From an uncultured Clostridia bacterium (GTDB lineage: Bacteria; Bacillota; Clostridia; TANB77; CAG-508), in NCBI GenBank assembly GCA_934154445.1, contig CAKPGC010000009.1, positions 1 through 61,868 on the forward strand: DNA of 61,868 nt. Direction: 5' to 3'. The notes under the pieces were generated by a model, which saw only the letters and a list, made by a program, of their open reading frames with translations, searched no databases and was not told the origin of the DNA. Within the stretch, counting starts at the first letter, position 1. Each line of letters opens with the position of its first letter. Below are positions 52,490-61,184 of this stretch, piece after piece. The translations under genes were made by a program, and so were the position numbers.

Positions 52490-53278
52490 ATGAAAGAATT
52501 TAAAAATCATACATTTGTTGTTTGTGCATATAAAGAATCACCATATTTAGAAGATTGTATAAAATCTGTATTAAATCAAAAAGTAAAAAGTAATGTGATA
52601 ATGTCAACATCAACTCCGAATGAATATATAAAAAATATGGCAGAAAAATATAATATAGATTTATATGTTAACAATGGAGAAAAAGGAATAGGACAAGACT
52701 GGAATTTTGGAATTTCTAATGTAAAAACAGATTATGTAACAATTGCACATCAAGACGATATATATAAAGAAAATTATCTTGAAGAAATAGTTAATAATAT
52801 AAATAAAGGAATAGATTTTGTTATTGCATTTACAGATTATAGAGAAGTAAAAAATGGACAGGAGATACCATTAACAAGAAACCTAAAAATAAAAAAAATA
52901 TTATTATTTCCTTTAAGAAAATTTAGAAAATCAAAATTTATAAAGAGAAGGATTTTATCATTAGGAGCAGCAATATGTTGTCCAAGTGTTACAATAAATA
53001 CAAAAATTGCAGGCAAAACGCCATATAAAACTGAACTTAAATGTGATTTGGATTGGGATACTTGGGATAAAATGACTCAATATAATGAAAACTTTTTATA
53101 TATACCAAAAGAACTAATGCAACACAGAATTCATGAAGAATCAGAAACTTCAAATTTAATTGAAAATAATGTTAGATTAGAAGAAGATCTACTAATGCTC
53201 AAAAGATACTGGCCTTCACCAATTGCAAAATTTATTATGAGATTTTATAAAAAGGCTGTAGATACAAATAAAATGTAA
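52490..53278 (+). CDS. GT2 family glycosyltransferase
   Basis: A 262-residue GT2 enzyme with FVVCAYKESPYLEDC, SVLNQKVKSNVIMSTSTP, the metal site IAHQDDIYKENY near 84-95 and a basic stretch KRRILSLGAAICCPS. The C-terminal part has LDWDTWDKM and LMQHRIHEESETS, like the rhamnosyltransferase group but shorter. It starts five bases after the DUF2304 gene, with AAAAGGA. Confidence 0.9.
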   Translation: MKEFKNHTFVVCAYKESPYLEDCIKSVLNQKVKSNVIMSTSTPNEYIKNMAEKYNIDLYVNNGEKGIGQDWNFGISNVKTDYVTIAHQDDIYKENYLEEIVNNINKGIDFVIAFTDYREVKNGQEIPLTRNLKIKKILLFPLRKFRKSKFIKRRILSLGAAICCPSVTINTKIAGKTPYKTELKCDLDWDTWDKMTQYNENFLYIPKELMQHRIHEESETSNLIENNVRLEEDLLMLKRYWPSPIAKFIMRFYKKAVDTNKM

Positions 53279-53289
53279 TGGAGATTTAA

Positions 53290-54531
53290 ATGAAAGAAAA
53301 TATACAATTTAGAAAAAATTTTATATGGAATATATTAGGAACAGGATTTAATGCATTTAATTCACTATTTTTTATGATAGCAGTTACGCGTATAAATGGA
53401 GTAGATAATGCAGGAATATTTACAATTGCATTTTCAACAGCATGTATAATCTATATTGTAGGTGTATATGCAGGTAGAATTTATCAAGTAACAGAACCTG
53501 ACAAAAGTATAACAGATAAAGAATACATAATAAATAGAATAATAACAACTGTTTCAATGCTAATATTAGTAATATTATTTAGTGTTATAAGAGGATACGA
53601 TATTTTTAAATCAACAGTATTCTTATTATTAACAACATATAAAGCATTAGAAGCATTTAGTGATGTAATATATGGAATATTACAAAAAAATGAAAAACTT
53701 GATATTGCGGGAAAATCTTTATTTTTTAAATCACTAATTTCTGTAATAGCATTTGTAGCAATTGATGCAATTACAAAAAATATGATAATATCAATAATAT
53801 CAATAATCTTAGTAAGTGTACTAATACTTATATTTTATGATTTAAAAAATGGAATTAAATATATAGATTTAAAATTACCAGTAAAAAAAGAAAACATAAT
53901 AAAAATATTCAAAGCGGGATTTTTTACATTTGCAATTTCATTTTTAGGAATGTATGTATTAAATGCACCAAAATATGCAATAGATAGCTATTTAGAAAAT
54001 AATTATCAAACAATATTTGGAATTATTGTAATGCCAGCAACTGTTATAGGGCTAGTTGCACAATTTTTAATACATCCATATTTGAACCAAATAGTTGCAT
54101 TATATGAAGAAAAAAATTTAAAAGGACTAAACAAATTAGCATTAAAACTAATTATGTATATTTTGGGAGTTGGAGTTATATCATCAATTTTAGCGTATTT
54201 CTTAGGAACACAAGTATTAGGATTAATCTATGGATTAGATTTAAGTGCATATAGATTAGGATTACTTATAATTATAATAGCATCTACATTATATACAATA
54301 GGGGTAATATATTCTTCTATTTTAACAACAGTAAGAGAAACATTTTCACAATTTATTATTTATATTGTAATGTCTATTTTTGCATATATTGTAGCAAATA
54401 CTTGTACAAAAGCAGGACAAATTAATGGAGCAGTAATATCATATTTATTAATTATGGCAATGCAATTTTTAATATATACAATATATACAAACATTAAAAT
54501 AAAAGTAATATTTAAGCAAGGAGAAAAATAA
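53290..54531 (+). CDS. Wzx-like polysaccharide flippase
   Basis: A 413-residue polytopic protein with about twelve membrane helices, starting ENIQFRKNFIWNILGTGFNAFNSLF, of which FIWNILGTGFNAF is the typical MATE/MVF-superfamily opening for polysaccharide transporters. It would flip undecaprenyl-diphosphate repeat units. Its presence beside a Wzm/Wzt exporter is unusual because those usually serve alternative routes. Next to it no Wzy polymerase is evident in the window. Confidence 0.88.
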   Translation: MKENIQFRKNFIWNILGTGFNAFNSLFFMIAVTRINGVDNAGIFTIAFSTACIIYIVGVYAGRIYQVTEPDKSITDKEYIINRIITTVSMLILVILFSVIRGYDIFKSTVFLLLTTYKALEAFSDVIYGILQKNEKLDIAGKSLFFKSLISVIAFVAIDAITKNMIISIISIILVSVLILIFYDLKNGIKYIDLKLPVKKENIIKIFKAGFFTFAISFLGMYVLNAPKYAIDSYLENNYQTIFGIIVMPATVIGLVAQFLIHPYLNQIVALYEEKNLKGLNKLALKLIMYILGVGVISSILAYFLGTQVLGLIYGLDLSAYRLGLLIIIIASTLYTIGVIYSSILTTVRETFSQFIIYIVMSIFAYIVANTCTKAGQINGAVISYLLIMAMQFLIYTIYTNIKIKVIFKQGEK

Positions 54532-55512
54532 ATGAAAAAAGTAACATTAATAGTTCCAGTATATAATTCAGAAAAATATGTAGGAAAATGTTTAGACAGT
54601 ATATTAAACCAGACATATACGAATTTTGAAATATTAGTTGTAAATGATGGTTCAAAAGATAATTCTCAAAAAGTTATAGAAGAATATCAAAATAAATATC
54701 CAGATAAGATTATAGCAATTAATCAAGAAAATAAGGGTGTTTCTAAAACAAGGAATGAAAGTATAAAAAAAGCCAGTGGCGATTATATAATGTTTATAGA
54801 TAATGACGATTTTTTAGATAGTGATTATATAGAAACATTTGTTACAGAAGCGGAAAAAGGTGATTATGATGTTGTACTTGGAGGATATAGAAGACCAAAC
54901 GAAAACGGAAAAATAATAAAAGAAATGAAACTAGAAGAAACAGAATGGGCAAAACTTATGATAATGGCTCCATGGGCTAAAATATATAAAAAGCAATATT
55001 TAATTGATAATAATATAGAATTTTTAAGTGTTAATTTAGGCGAAGATATATATTTTAATTTAAAAGCAATGTTGGTTAGTAATAAAATAAAAATAATACC
55101 ATACATAGGATATAATTGGTTCTTTAATACTTCAAGTGTATCAAATACAACTCAAAAAAACATAACACAATTGCAAGTATATGAATTATTAAATAGTTGC
55201 TATGATATGGTAAAAGACGAGGGACTACTTGAAGAAAATTATAATATTATAAAAACACATTTTACAAGATATATAGTTTGGTTAATTTCTTTCTCAACTA
55301 AAAAATTAGATTACAAAACCATAAGCGAAGAATATGACAAGCTATTTAATTGGCTTGAAGAAAAATTTCCAGATTATAAAAAGAACAAAATGATTAGTTA
55401 TACAAAACCTGATGGAGAATTATTAAGTATTAGATTTCTAATGAAAACCTTTTTAATTTTTCATAATGCTCATTTAGGAAAATTATTGGTATATTTATAC
55501 AGCAAAATTTAA
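54532..55512 (+). CDS. GT2 family glycosyltransferase
   Basis: A 326-residue GT2 enzyme with LIVPVYNSEKYVGKC, SILNQTYTNFEILVVNDGS, the metal site FIDNDDFLDSDY near 83-94 and GEDIYFNLKAM further on. The layout matches capsule and teichoic-type glycosyltransferases of Firmicutes. It begins immediately after the flippase stop codon (AAGGAGAAAA lies within the end of wzx), so both are coupled. Confidence 0.93.
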   Translation: MKKVTLIVPVYNSEKYVGKCLDSILNQTYTNFEILVVNDGSKDNSQKVIEEYQNKYPDKIIAINQENKGVSKTRNESIKKASGDYIMFIDNDDFLDSDYIETFVTEAEKGDYDVVLGGYRRPNENGKIIKEMKLEETEWAKLMIMAPWAKIYKKQYLIDNNIEFLSVNLGEDIYFNLKAMLVSNKIKIIPYIGYNWFFNTSSVSNTTQKNITQLQVYELLNSCYDMVKDEGLLEENYNIIKTHFTRYIVWLISFSTKKLDYKTISEEYDKLFNWLEEKFPDYKKNKMISYTKPDGELLSIRFLMKTFLIFHNAHLGKLLVYLYSKI

Positions 55513-55522
55513 AATAAAAATA

Positions 55523-55551
55523 TTGACTATGAAGATGAAAAAATATACAAT
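55523..55551 (+). promoter_or_regulatory. Promoter for the ChW-lysozyme gene
   Basis: TTGACT at 55523-55528, a 17-base spacer and TACAAT at 55546-55551, about 37 bases before the ATG at 55589. Confidence 0.68.
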
Positions 55552-55588
55552 TAACTTATAAGGAATTGTTAGAAAGGAGTTAAAAACT

Positions 55589-57760
55589 ATGAAATTTAAA
55601 TTATTAGCTCTTAATATTATATTGATAATATTTATCAATATATTTTCAGGAATATGGTATAACATAAAGGCAGTAGAAATTCAAAATACTGTAGAAGAAA
55701 ATATAGAGAAAAATTCTATTCAAAATGACATAAATGAAATTGATAACAATATATTATCAAATAATGTGATCGAGAATGAAACTATAACAGATAATATAAT
55801 TGAAAAAAATAATGTCGCAGAAAACAATACAATAGATAACGAAATATCAACAAATATAGAAGCAGAAAAAGAACCAATAGACAACACAGAAAATGAAAAT
55901 ATAACTAATGAAGATGAAAATTCAATATCACTATTTTCAACTAATAAAAGCAACAAGCCAGAGGTTACATACAGAACACATGTAGAAAATATAGGCTGGC
56001 AAAACTATGTAAAAGAAGGCGAGATAGCAGGGACATCTGGTAAGAGTTATAGGCTAGAAGGAATTAATATAAAATTACAAGGCTCATATTCGGATTTAAA
56101 TATAAAATATCAAGTACATATACAAAATATAGGCTGGCAAGATTGGAAAACTAACGGAGAAATGGCTGGAACTGAAGGAAGAAGCTATAGGTTAGAAGGA
56201 ATTAAAATAAGATTAGAATCATCTGATGAATATTCAATTATGTATAGAGTACATGTACAAAATATAGGATGGCAAGATTGGAAAACAGATGGAGAAATGG
56301 CTGGAACTGAAGGACAATCTTTAAGATTAGAAGCAATTCAAATTAAAATTGTTCCAAAAGTAAAAAAAGGAAGAATAACTATAGAAACAGGAGCAAATGG
56401 TTCTATATATTACAGTCCTACATCTGTAAAAGTATCTGGATGGAAAATGTCAAATGTTTCTAATACTAAATTAAAAGTTTATATAGATAATAGTTCAACA
56501 TATATTGATGATAAACAAATAACATACAAAAAAAGGAATGATATTCTTACATCAATAATTGGATATGGAACAGAAATTGAAAATCCAAATCCTGGTTTCG
56601 AATTTTGGATTAATACAACAAATATGTCTAATGGCACTCACAAAATAAAAATTGCATTGTGTACATCAAATAATGAAGTCATACAAGAAACAACAACACA
56701 AATAAACATTGATAGGAATTTACATGTTCAATATAGATCACATGTACAAAATATGGGATGGCAAGGATATATAATGGATGGGGAAGTATCTGGTACATCA
56801 GGAAAATCATATAGAGTTGAAGCAATGAATATAAATTTAATTAATGCACCATCAAATGCTAAAATTACATATTGTACACATGTAGAAAATATAGGATGGC
56901 AAAACTGGAAATCAAATGGAGAAATGGCAGGTACATCAGGACAATCATTAAGAATAGAAGCAATTAAGATAAAACTGGAAAATATGGATGATTACACAGT
57001 GGAATATCAAGTTCATATACAAGATAAGGGTTGGAGCTCTTGGTATATAGACGGTGAAACAGCAGGAACAGTTGGACAAGGCAAAAGAATTGAAGCAATA
57101 AGAATAAGAATTGTACCACATTATAAAAGAAATTATAAAGGTATAGATGTAAGTCAATATAACGGAAATATAAATTGGGGATTTGTTAAAAGAGAAAAAT
57201 TGGATTTTGCATATATAAGAGTAGGATACAGAGGATATGGACAAGCTGGTAATTTTGCTGAAGATATAATGTTTAAAAGAAATATTGAAGCTGCAAAAGC
57301 TGCTGAAATTCCTGTTGGTGTATACTTTGTTACCCAAGCTATAACAGATTCAGAGGCAATTGAAGAGGCAAATTGGGTATTGCAAAAAATTAAAACTTAT
57401 GATATAGAATATCCAATTGCAATTGATGTAGAAGAAGCAGGCGTTGCTGCTGGTGATGTTCCAAGAACTCAGAATCTAGATATTGATACACGTACACATC
57501 TAGTAAAATTATTCTGTCAGACAATACAAAATGCAGGTTATACACCTATTGTCTACACTAATGTGAATTGGGCTTCAAACAAGCTTAATATGTCAGAATT
57601 ATCTAAATATGATACATGGATTGCACATTATAAATATGATGTAACATCAAAACCAGATTATAATGGAACATATTCAATATGGCAATATTCTGACAAAGGA
57701 AATATAAATGGAATATTAGGCAATGTCGACTTGAATATAAGTTACAGAAATTATAAATGA
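55589..57760 (+). CDS. Secreted ChW-repeat protein with GH25 lysozyme domain
   Basis: A 723-residue exported protein. A signal peptide (about 1-29) leads to an Asn/Glu/Ile low-complexity stretch (about 30-125), then three ChW repeats (about 128-262), a beta-sandwich spacer starting VSGWKMSNVS, three more ChW repeats (about 375-508) and a C-terminal GH25 muramidase. Catalytic D520 (GIDVSQYNG) and the D613-E615 pair (AIDVEEAG) are in place. The enzyme should cleave the MurNAc-GlcNAc bond of peptidoglycan. The ChW-spacer-ChW module is homologous to that of the M14 protein at 36340, so the two share wall targeting but cut different bonds. AAAGGAG precedes the ATG. Confidence 0.93.
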   Translation: MKFKLLALNIILIIFINIFSGIWYNIKAVEIQNTVEENIEKNSIQNDINEIDNNILSNNVIENETITDNIIEKNNVAENNTIDNEISTNIEAEKEPIDNTENENITNEDENSISLFSTNKSNKPEVTYRTHVENIGWQNYVKEGEIAGTSGKSYRLEGINIKLQGSYSDLNIKYQVHIQNIGWQDWKTNGEMAGTEGRSYRLEGIKIRLESSDEYSIMYRVHVQNIGWQDWKTDGEMAGTEGQSLRLEAIQIKIVPKVKKGRITIETGANGSIYYSPTSVKVSGWKMSNVSNTKLKVYIDNSSTYIDDKQITYKKRNDILTSIIGYGTEIENPNPGFEFWINTTNMSNGTHKIKIALCTSNNEVIQETTTQINIDRNLHVQYRSHVQNMGWQGYIMDGEVSGTSGKSYRVEAMNINLINAPSNAKITYCTHVENIGWQNWKSNGEMAGTSGQSLRIEAIKIKLENMDDYTVEYQVHIQDKGWSSWYIDGETAGTVGQGKRIEAIRIRIVPHYKRNYKGIDVSQYNGNINWGFVKREKLDFAYIRVGYRGYGQAGNFAEDIMFKRNIEAAKAAEIPVGVYFVTQAITDSEAIEEANWVLQKIKTYDIEYPIAIDVEEAGVAAGDVPRTQNLDIDTRTHLVKLFCQTIQNAGYTPIVYTNVNWASNKLNMSELSKYDTWIAHYKYDVTSKPDYNGTYSIWQYSDKGNINGILGNVDLNISYRNYK

Positions 57761-57772
57761 AGGGAAAACTAA

Positions 57773-58195
57773 ATGGAAAAAATAAAAGAACTATATATAA
57801 AGTATAAGGAAGTAATAAATTATTTAATATTTGGAGTACTAACTACTGTTATTTCTTTGATAGTATATTATGTAACAGTATTTACATTTTTAAACCCGGA
57901 TAATGCTGTACAGCTACAAATTGCAAACATTTTATCCTGGATAGCAGGTGTAACATTTGCTTATGTTACCAATAGAAAATATGTGTTTGAAAGCAAAGAA
58001 AAAAACAAAGTAAAAGAAGCAAGTAAATTTGTTTTAGCAAGAGTAACAACACTTATAATGGATATGTTAATAATGTGGTTAGGAGTAACAATACTACACC
58101 TAAATGATAAAATAATTAAACTGATATCCCAAGTAGTAATAATAGTTTCAAATTACATATTTAGTAAATTATTTGTATTCAAAAATAAAAAATAA
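57773..58195 (+). CDS. gtrA: GtrA family membrane protein
   Basis: A 140-residue protein with four membrane helices, with YLIFGVLTTVISLIVYY and the motif TNRKYVFES, both typical of GtrA. GtrA proteins are thought to flip undecaprenyl-phosphate-linked glucose or other sugars. It is followed by a GtrB-type gene 38 bases downstream. It starts 12 bases after the lysozyme gene, with GAAGGGA. Confidence 0.92.
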   Translation: MEKIKELYIKYKEVINYLIFGVLTTVISLIVYYVTVFTFLNPDNAVQLQIANILSWIAGVTFAYVTNRKYVFESKEKNKVKEASKFVLARVTTLIMDMLIMWLGVTILHLNDKIIKLISQVVIIVSNYIFSKLFVFKNKK

Positions 58196-58233
58196 AATTC
58201 ATAATTAAAAAAAGTGAAAGGATATATTGTAAA

Positions 58234-59172
58234 ATGGAAAAAAAGAAAGTAACATTAGTAATACCAATGTATTATGAAGAAAAGGTAGCAAATGAATGCT
58301 ATAAAAGAGTAAAAGAAAATTTAGAAAAATTAGAAAATTATGATCATGAAATAATATTTGTAAATGATGGTAGCAAAGACAAAACATTGGAAATACTAAC
58401 AGAAATTGCACAAAAAGACAGAAATGTTAAAGTAATTTCATTTTCAAGAAATTTTGGTCATCAAGCCGCAGTAACAGCAGGACTTCAATATGTAACAGGT
58501 GACGCAATAATAATAATGGATGCCGATCTTCAAGATCCACCAGAATTAATACCAGACATGTTAAAATCATGGGAAGAAGGAAATGAAGTAATATATGGCA
58601 AAAGAAAGTCAAGAGAAGGTGAAAGTGCATTCAAATTATTTACTGCCAAAATGTTTTATAGAACCTTAAATGCTTTATCAGATGTGGAAATTCCAAAAGA
58701 TACGGGTGATTTTAGATTAGTAGACAGAAAAGTAGTAGATACAATAAATTCTTTGCCAGAACACAACAAATTTCTTAGAGGACTATTTAGTTGGGTAGGA
58801 TATAAACAAGCTCCATTTGAATATGAAAGAAAAGAAAGATTTGCAGGAGAAACAAAATACCCATTAAAGAAAATGCTAAAATTAGCTTCTGATGGCATTA
58901 TAAGCTTTTCTACAAAACCATTAAAATTAGTTGGAGCATTAGGAATAATTTCAATTGTAACATCAATTATATTATTAATTTATTCTTTAGTATCTTATGC
59001 ATGTAAGCTAAATAATTTATCTGCAGGTTGGACTTCTATAATGGTTGCTATAACCTTCTTTGCCGGTGTGCAACTATTATCAATCTGGATAATGTCAGAA
59101 TATATAGGTAGAATTTATGATGAAACAAAGCAAAGACCTCAATATATAATTGACAAAAAAATTAATTTATAG
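58234..59172 (+). CDS. gtrB: GtrB-type polyprenyl-phosphate glycosyltransferase
   Basis: A 312-residue GT2 enzyme of the GtrB/DPM class with VIPMYYEEKVANEC, FVNDGSKDKT, the site IMDADLQDPPEL near 91-102, DTGDFRLVDRKV, RFAGETKYPLKKM and two C-terminal membrane helices (about 228-252 and 264-287). It should make undecaprenyl-phosphate-sugar, which GtrA flips. The third element of such systems, a serotype-specific GT-C protein, is not present; a short remnant follows instead. GAAAGGA precedes the ATG. Confidence 0.94.
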   Translation: MEKKKVTLVIPMYYEEKVANECYKRVKENLEKLENYDHEIIFVNDGSKDKTLEILTEIAQKDRNVKVISFSRNFGHQAAVTAGLQYVTGDAIIIMDADLQDPPELIPDMLKSWEEGNEVIYGKRKSREGESAFKLFTAKMFYRTLNALSDVEIPKDTGDFRLVDRKVVDTINSLPEHNKFLRGLFSWVGYKQAPFEYERKERFAGETKYPLKKMLKLASDGIISFSTKPLKLVGALGIISIVTSIILLIYSLVSYACKLNNLSAGWTSIMVAITFFAGVQLLSIWIMSEYIGRIYDETKQRPQYIIDKKINL

Positions 59173-59204
59173 AAAATCAAAAGAAAAATAAGAATGAGGA
59201 AAAA

Positions 59205-59282
59205 ATGAAAAATAAAGAAAAAGGGAAATTAGAAGCAATTACTATAATAAATTTAATATTTATGATTGGACAAAATATTTAA
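59205..59282 (+). pseudogene. 25-codon leftover of a membrane protein gene
   Basis: ATG at 59205 with GAGGAAAAA upstream starts a 25-residue frame, MKNKEKGKLEAITIINLIF at its front, charged and then hydrophobic, ending at a TAA within the next terminator. That is the look of the first residues of a polytopic membrane protein. Since it lies directly behind gtrA-gtrB, it may be what remains of a GT-C gene, but a short chance frame cannot be excluded. Confidence 0.35.
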
Positions 59283-59313
59283 AAAGTACAAGAAAGACTT
59301 GTACTTTTTTTTA
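59281..59313 (+). terminator. Terminator after the gtrB unit
   Basis: AAAAAGTACAAG (59281-59292), loop AAAGA, CTTGTACTTTTT (59298-59309), followed by more T. The right arm also carries the TTGTAC that may be the -35 of rfbD. Confidence 0.9.
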
Positions 59314-59327
59314 TTTAATGGTATTAT
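59299..59327 (+). promoter_or_regulatory. Possible rfbDACB promoter within the terminator arm
   Basis: TTGTAC at 59299-59304, a 17-base spacer and TATTAT at 59322-59327, about 40 bases before the rfbD ATG. Confidence 0.5.
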
Positions 59328-59370
59328 ATTAAAGGATCTTGTAAAAATAAAAGTGAAAGAGGGCAAAAAA

Positions 59371-60240
59371 ATGAAAATATTAATAACAGGTGCAAATGGA
59401 ATGCTTGCAAAAGAAGTAAGAGAAAAATTTTCAAAAGGAAACGAACTTACAATAACAGATGTTGCTGAATTAGATATAACAGATGAAAAAGCAGTATTTG
59501 ATTTTATAAACAATTTAAAACCTGATTATATTATAAATTGTGCAGCATTTACAGCAGTTGACAAAGCTGAAGAATGCTATGATTTAGCTGATAAAATAAA
59601 CGGAGATGGACCAACAAATCTTGCAAAGGCAGCAAAAGCTGTAGGAGCTAAATTAGTACATATTTCGACAGACTATGTATTTGGAGGAGATTTAGATATA
59701 TCAAAAGACTATAAAGAAGATGATGAAAAAAATCCTGTTACAGTATATGGAAAAACAAAATTACATGGTGAAGAAGGAATAGAAAAAAATATGGAAGACT
59801 ACTACATATTTAGAACAGCATGGTTATATGGAATTGGAGGAAATAACTTTGTAAAAACAATGACAAAATTAGGTTCAACAAGAGACGAAATAAATGTAGT
59901 ATCAGACCAACATGGAAGTCCAACTTATGCAAAAGATTTAACAGAAATAATATATCAAGCGATTGATAAAAAAATACCTTATGGAGTATATAATGCAACA
60001 AACAATGGATACACAACATGGTATGAATTCACAAAAGAAATATTAAAAGAACAAGGAATTGAATGTAAAGTAAACCCTGTAACAACAGATGAATACATTG
60101 AAATGATGAAAGTTACACAAGCCAAAAGACCATTCAATTCACAAATGTCAAAAGAAAAACTTGCAAAAGTAGGAATTAATGTTCCAGAATGGAAAGATGG
60201 ACTAAAAAGATATTTAGAAGAAGAAAAAAATTGTCAATAG
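59371..60240 (+). CDS. rfbD: dTDP-4-dehydrorhamnose reductase
   Basis: Last enzyme of dTDP-L-rhamnose synthesis, reducing the 4-keto group with NAD(P)H. The 289 residues start MKILITGANGMLA (Rossmann GxxGxxG), contain HISTDYVFGG, the catalytic YGKTKLHGE (YxxxK) and RTAWLYG, all of the RmlD type. I use the ATG at 59371 with GAAAGAGGG upstream; the open frame reaches back to 59266 through the terminator and is not coding. First gene of rfbDACB. Confidence 0.95.
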   Translation: MKILITGANGMLAKEVREKFSKGNELTITDVAELDITDEKAVFDFINNLKPDYIINCAAFTAVDKAEECYDLADKINGDGPTNLAKAAKAVGAKLVHISTDYVFGGDLDISKDYKEDDEKNPVTVYGKTKLHGEEGIEKNMEDYYIFRTAWLYGIGGNNFVKTMTKLGSTRDEINVVSDQHGSPTYAKDLTEIIYQAIDKKIPYGVYNATNNGYTTWYEFTKEILKEQGIECKVNPVTTDEYIEMMKVTQAKRPFNSQMSKEKLAKVGINVPEWKDGLKRYLEEEKNCQ

Positions 60241-60260
60241 GAAAGCTAAGTTTTTGACAA
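60231..60260 (+). promoter_or_regulatory. Hairpin between rfbD and rfbA
   Basis: TTGTCAA (60231-60237) and TTGACAA (60254-60260) pair across the rfbD stop codon, with a T-rich internal loop. It is 5 bases before the AAGGGAGG ribosome site of rfbA and belongs to the GTCA...TGAC group. Confidence 0.45.
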
Positions 60261-60279
60261 ACTTAAGGGAGGAAGAAAA

Positions 60280-61152
60280 ATGAAAAATAGAAAAGGAATA
60301 ATTTTAGCAGGAGGAAGTGGAACAAGATTATATCCACTAACACATGCAATCTCAAAACAAATAATGCCAGTATATGATAAACCAATGATATATTACCCAT
60401 TATCAGTTTTAATGGAAGCAGGAATTAGAGAAGTATTAATTATCACAACACCAAGAGATTTAGAAACATTTAAAGCTCTTTTAGGAGATGGTTCACAATG
60501 GGGAATGAAATTTGAATATAAAATTCAAGAAAAACCAAACGGACTTGCAGAAGCATTTATAATTGGTGAAGACTTTATTGGAGAAGATAATGTTGCAATG
60601 ATTTTAGGTGACAATATGTTTTATGGATCTCATCTGTCAGAAATGTTAAGAAAAGCAAATGAAAGAGAAAATGAATCAACAATATTTGGATACCAAGTAA
60701 AAGATCCAAGAGCTTATGGAGTAGTTGAAATCGATGAAAATGGTAAAGCTATATCAATTGAAGAAAAACCAGAAAATCCAAAATCAAATTATGCTGTACC
60801 AGGATTATATTTCTATACAAATGATGTTATAGAAATTGCTAAAAATGTTAAACCATCAGCAAGAGGAGAATTAGAAATAACAACAGTAAATGAAGAATAC
60901 ATGAAAATGAATAAGTTATATGTTGAAACATTTGGAAGAGGAATGACATGGTTTGATACAGGAACACATGATGCATTACTAGAAACCGCAAGTTTTGTTC
61001 AAACAATAGAAAAAAGACAAGGAATGCAAGTATGTTGCCCTGAAGAAATTGCTTATCAAAATAAATGGATTTCAGCAGAACAATTATCTAAATTAGCAGA
61101 TAAATATATGAAAACAGATTACGGAAAATATTTAAAAGCTTTGATTAAATAA
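60280..61152 (+). CDS. rfbA: Glucose-1-phosphate thymidylyltransferase
   Basis: Makes dTDP-glucose from dTTP and glucose-1-phosphate, the first step to dTDP-rhamnose. The 290 residues have GIILAGGSGTRLYPLT near residue 5, QIMPVYDKPMIYYPL, ILGDNMFYG (the metal site) and EEKPENPKSNYAVPGLYFY. AAGGGAGG precedes the ATG. It supplies dTDP-sugar both for rhamnose and, through RfbB, for the WecE-type enzyme at 26929. Confidence 0.97.
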   Translation: MKNRKGIILAGGSGTRLYPLTHAISKQIMPVYDKPMIYYPLSVLMEAGIREVLIITTPRDLETFKALLGDGSQWGMKFEYKIQEKPNGLAEAFIIGEDFIGEDNVAMILGDNMFYGSHLSEMLRKANERENESTIFGYQVKDPRAYGVVEIDENGKAISIEEKPENPKSNYAVPGLYFYTNDVIEIAKNVKPSARGELEITTVNEEYMKMNKLYVETFGRGMTWFDTGTHDALLETASFVQTIEKRQGMQVCCPEEIAYQNKWISAEQLSKLADKYMKTDYGKYLKALIK

Positions 61153-61184
61153 TATTTAATATTATAAATAAAAAGGAGTTTAAT

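Noticed and set aside
56948..57337. A 129-codon minus-strand frame opposite the lysozyme domain
   Set aside because: Cys/Phe/Tyr-rich shadow of the GH25 coding region without initiation signals.
5775..60260. Palindromes with GTCAAAAAGG cores considered as CRISPR repeats or transposon ends
   Set aside because: They are single, widely spaced and not arranged with regular spacers; no cas or transposase genes and no target-site duplications are seen.
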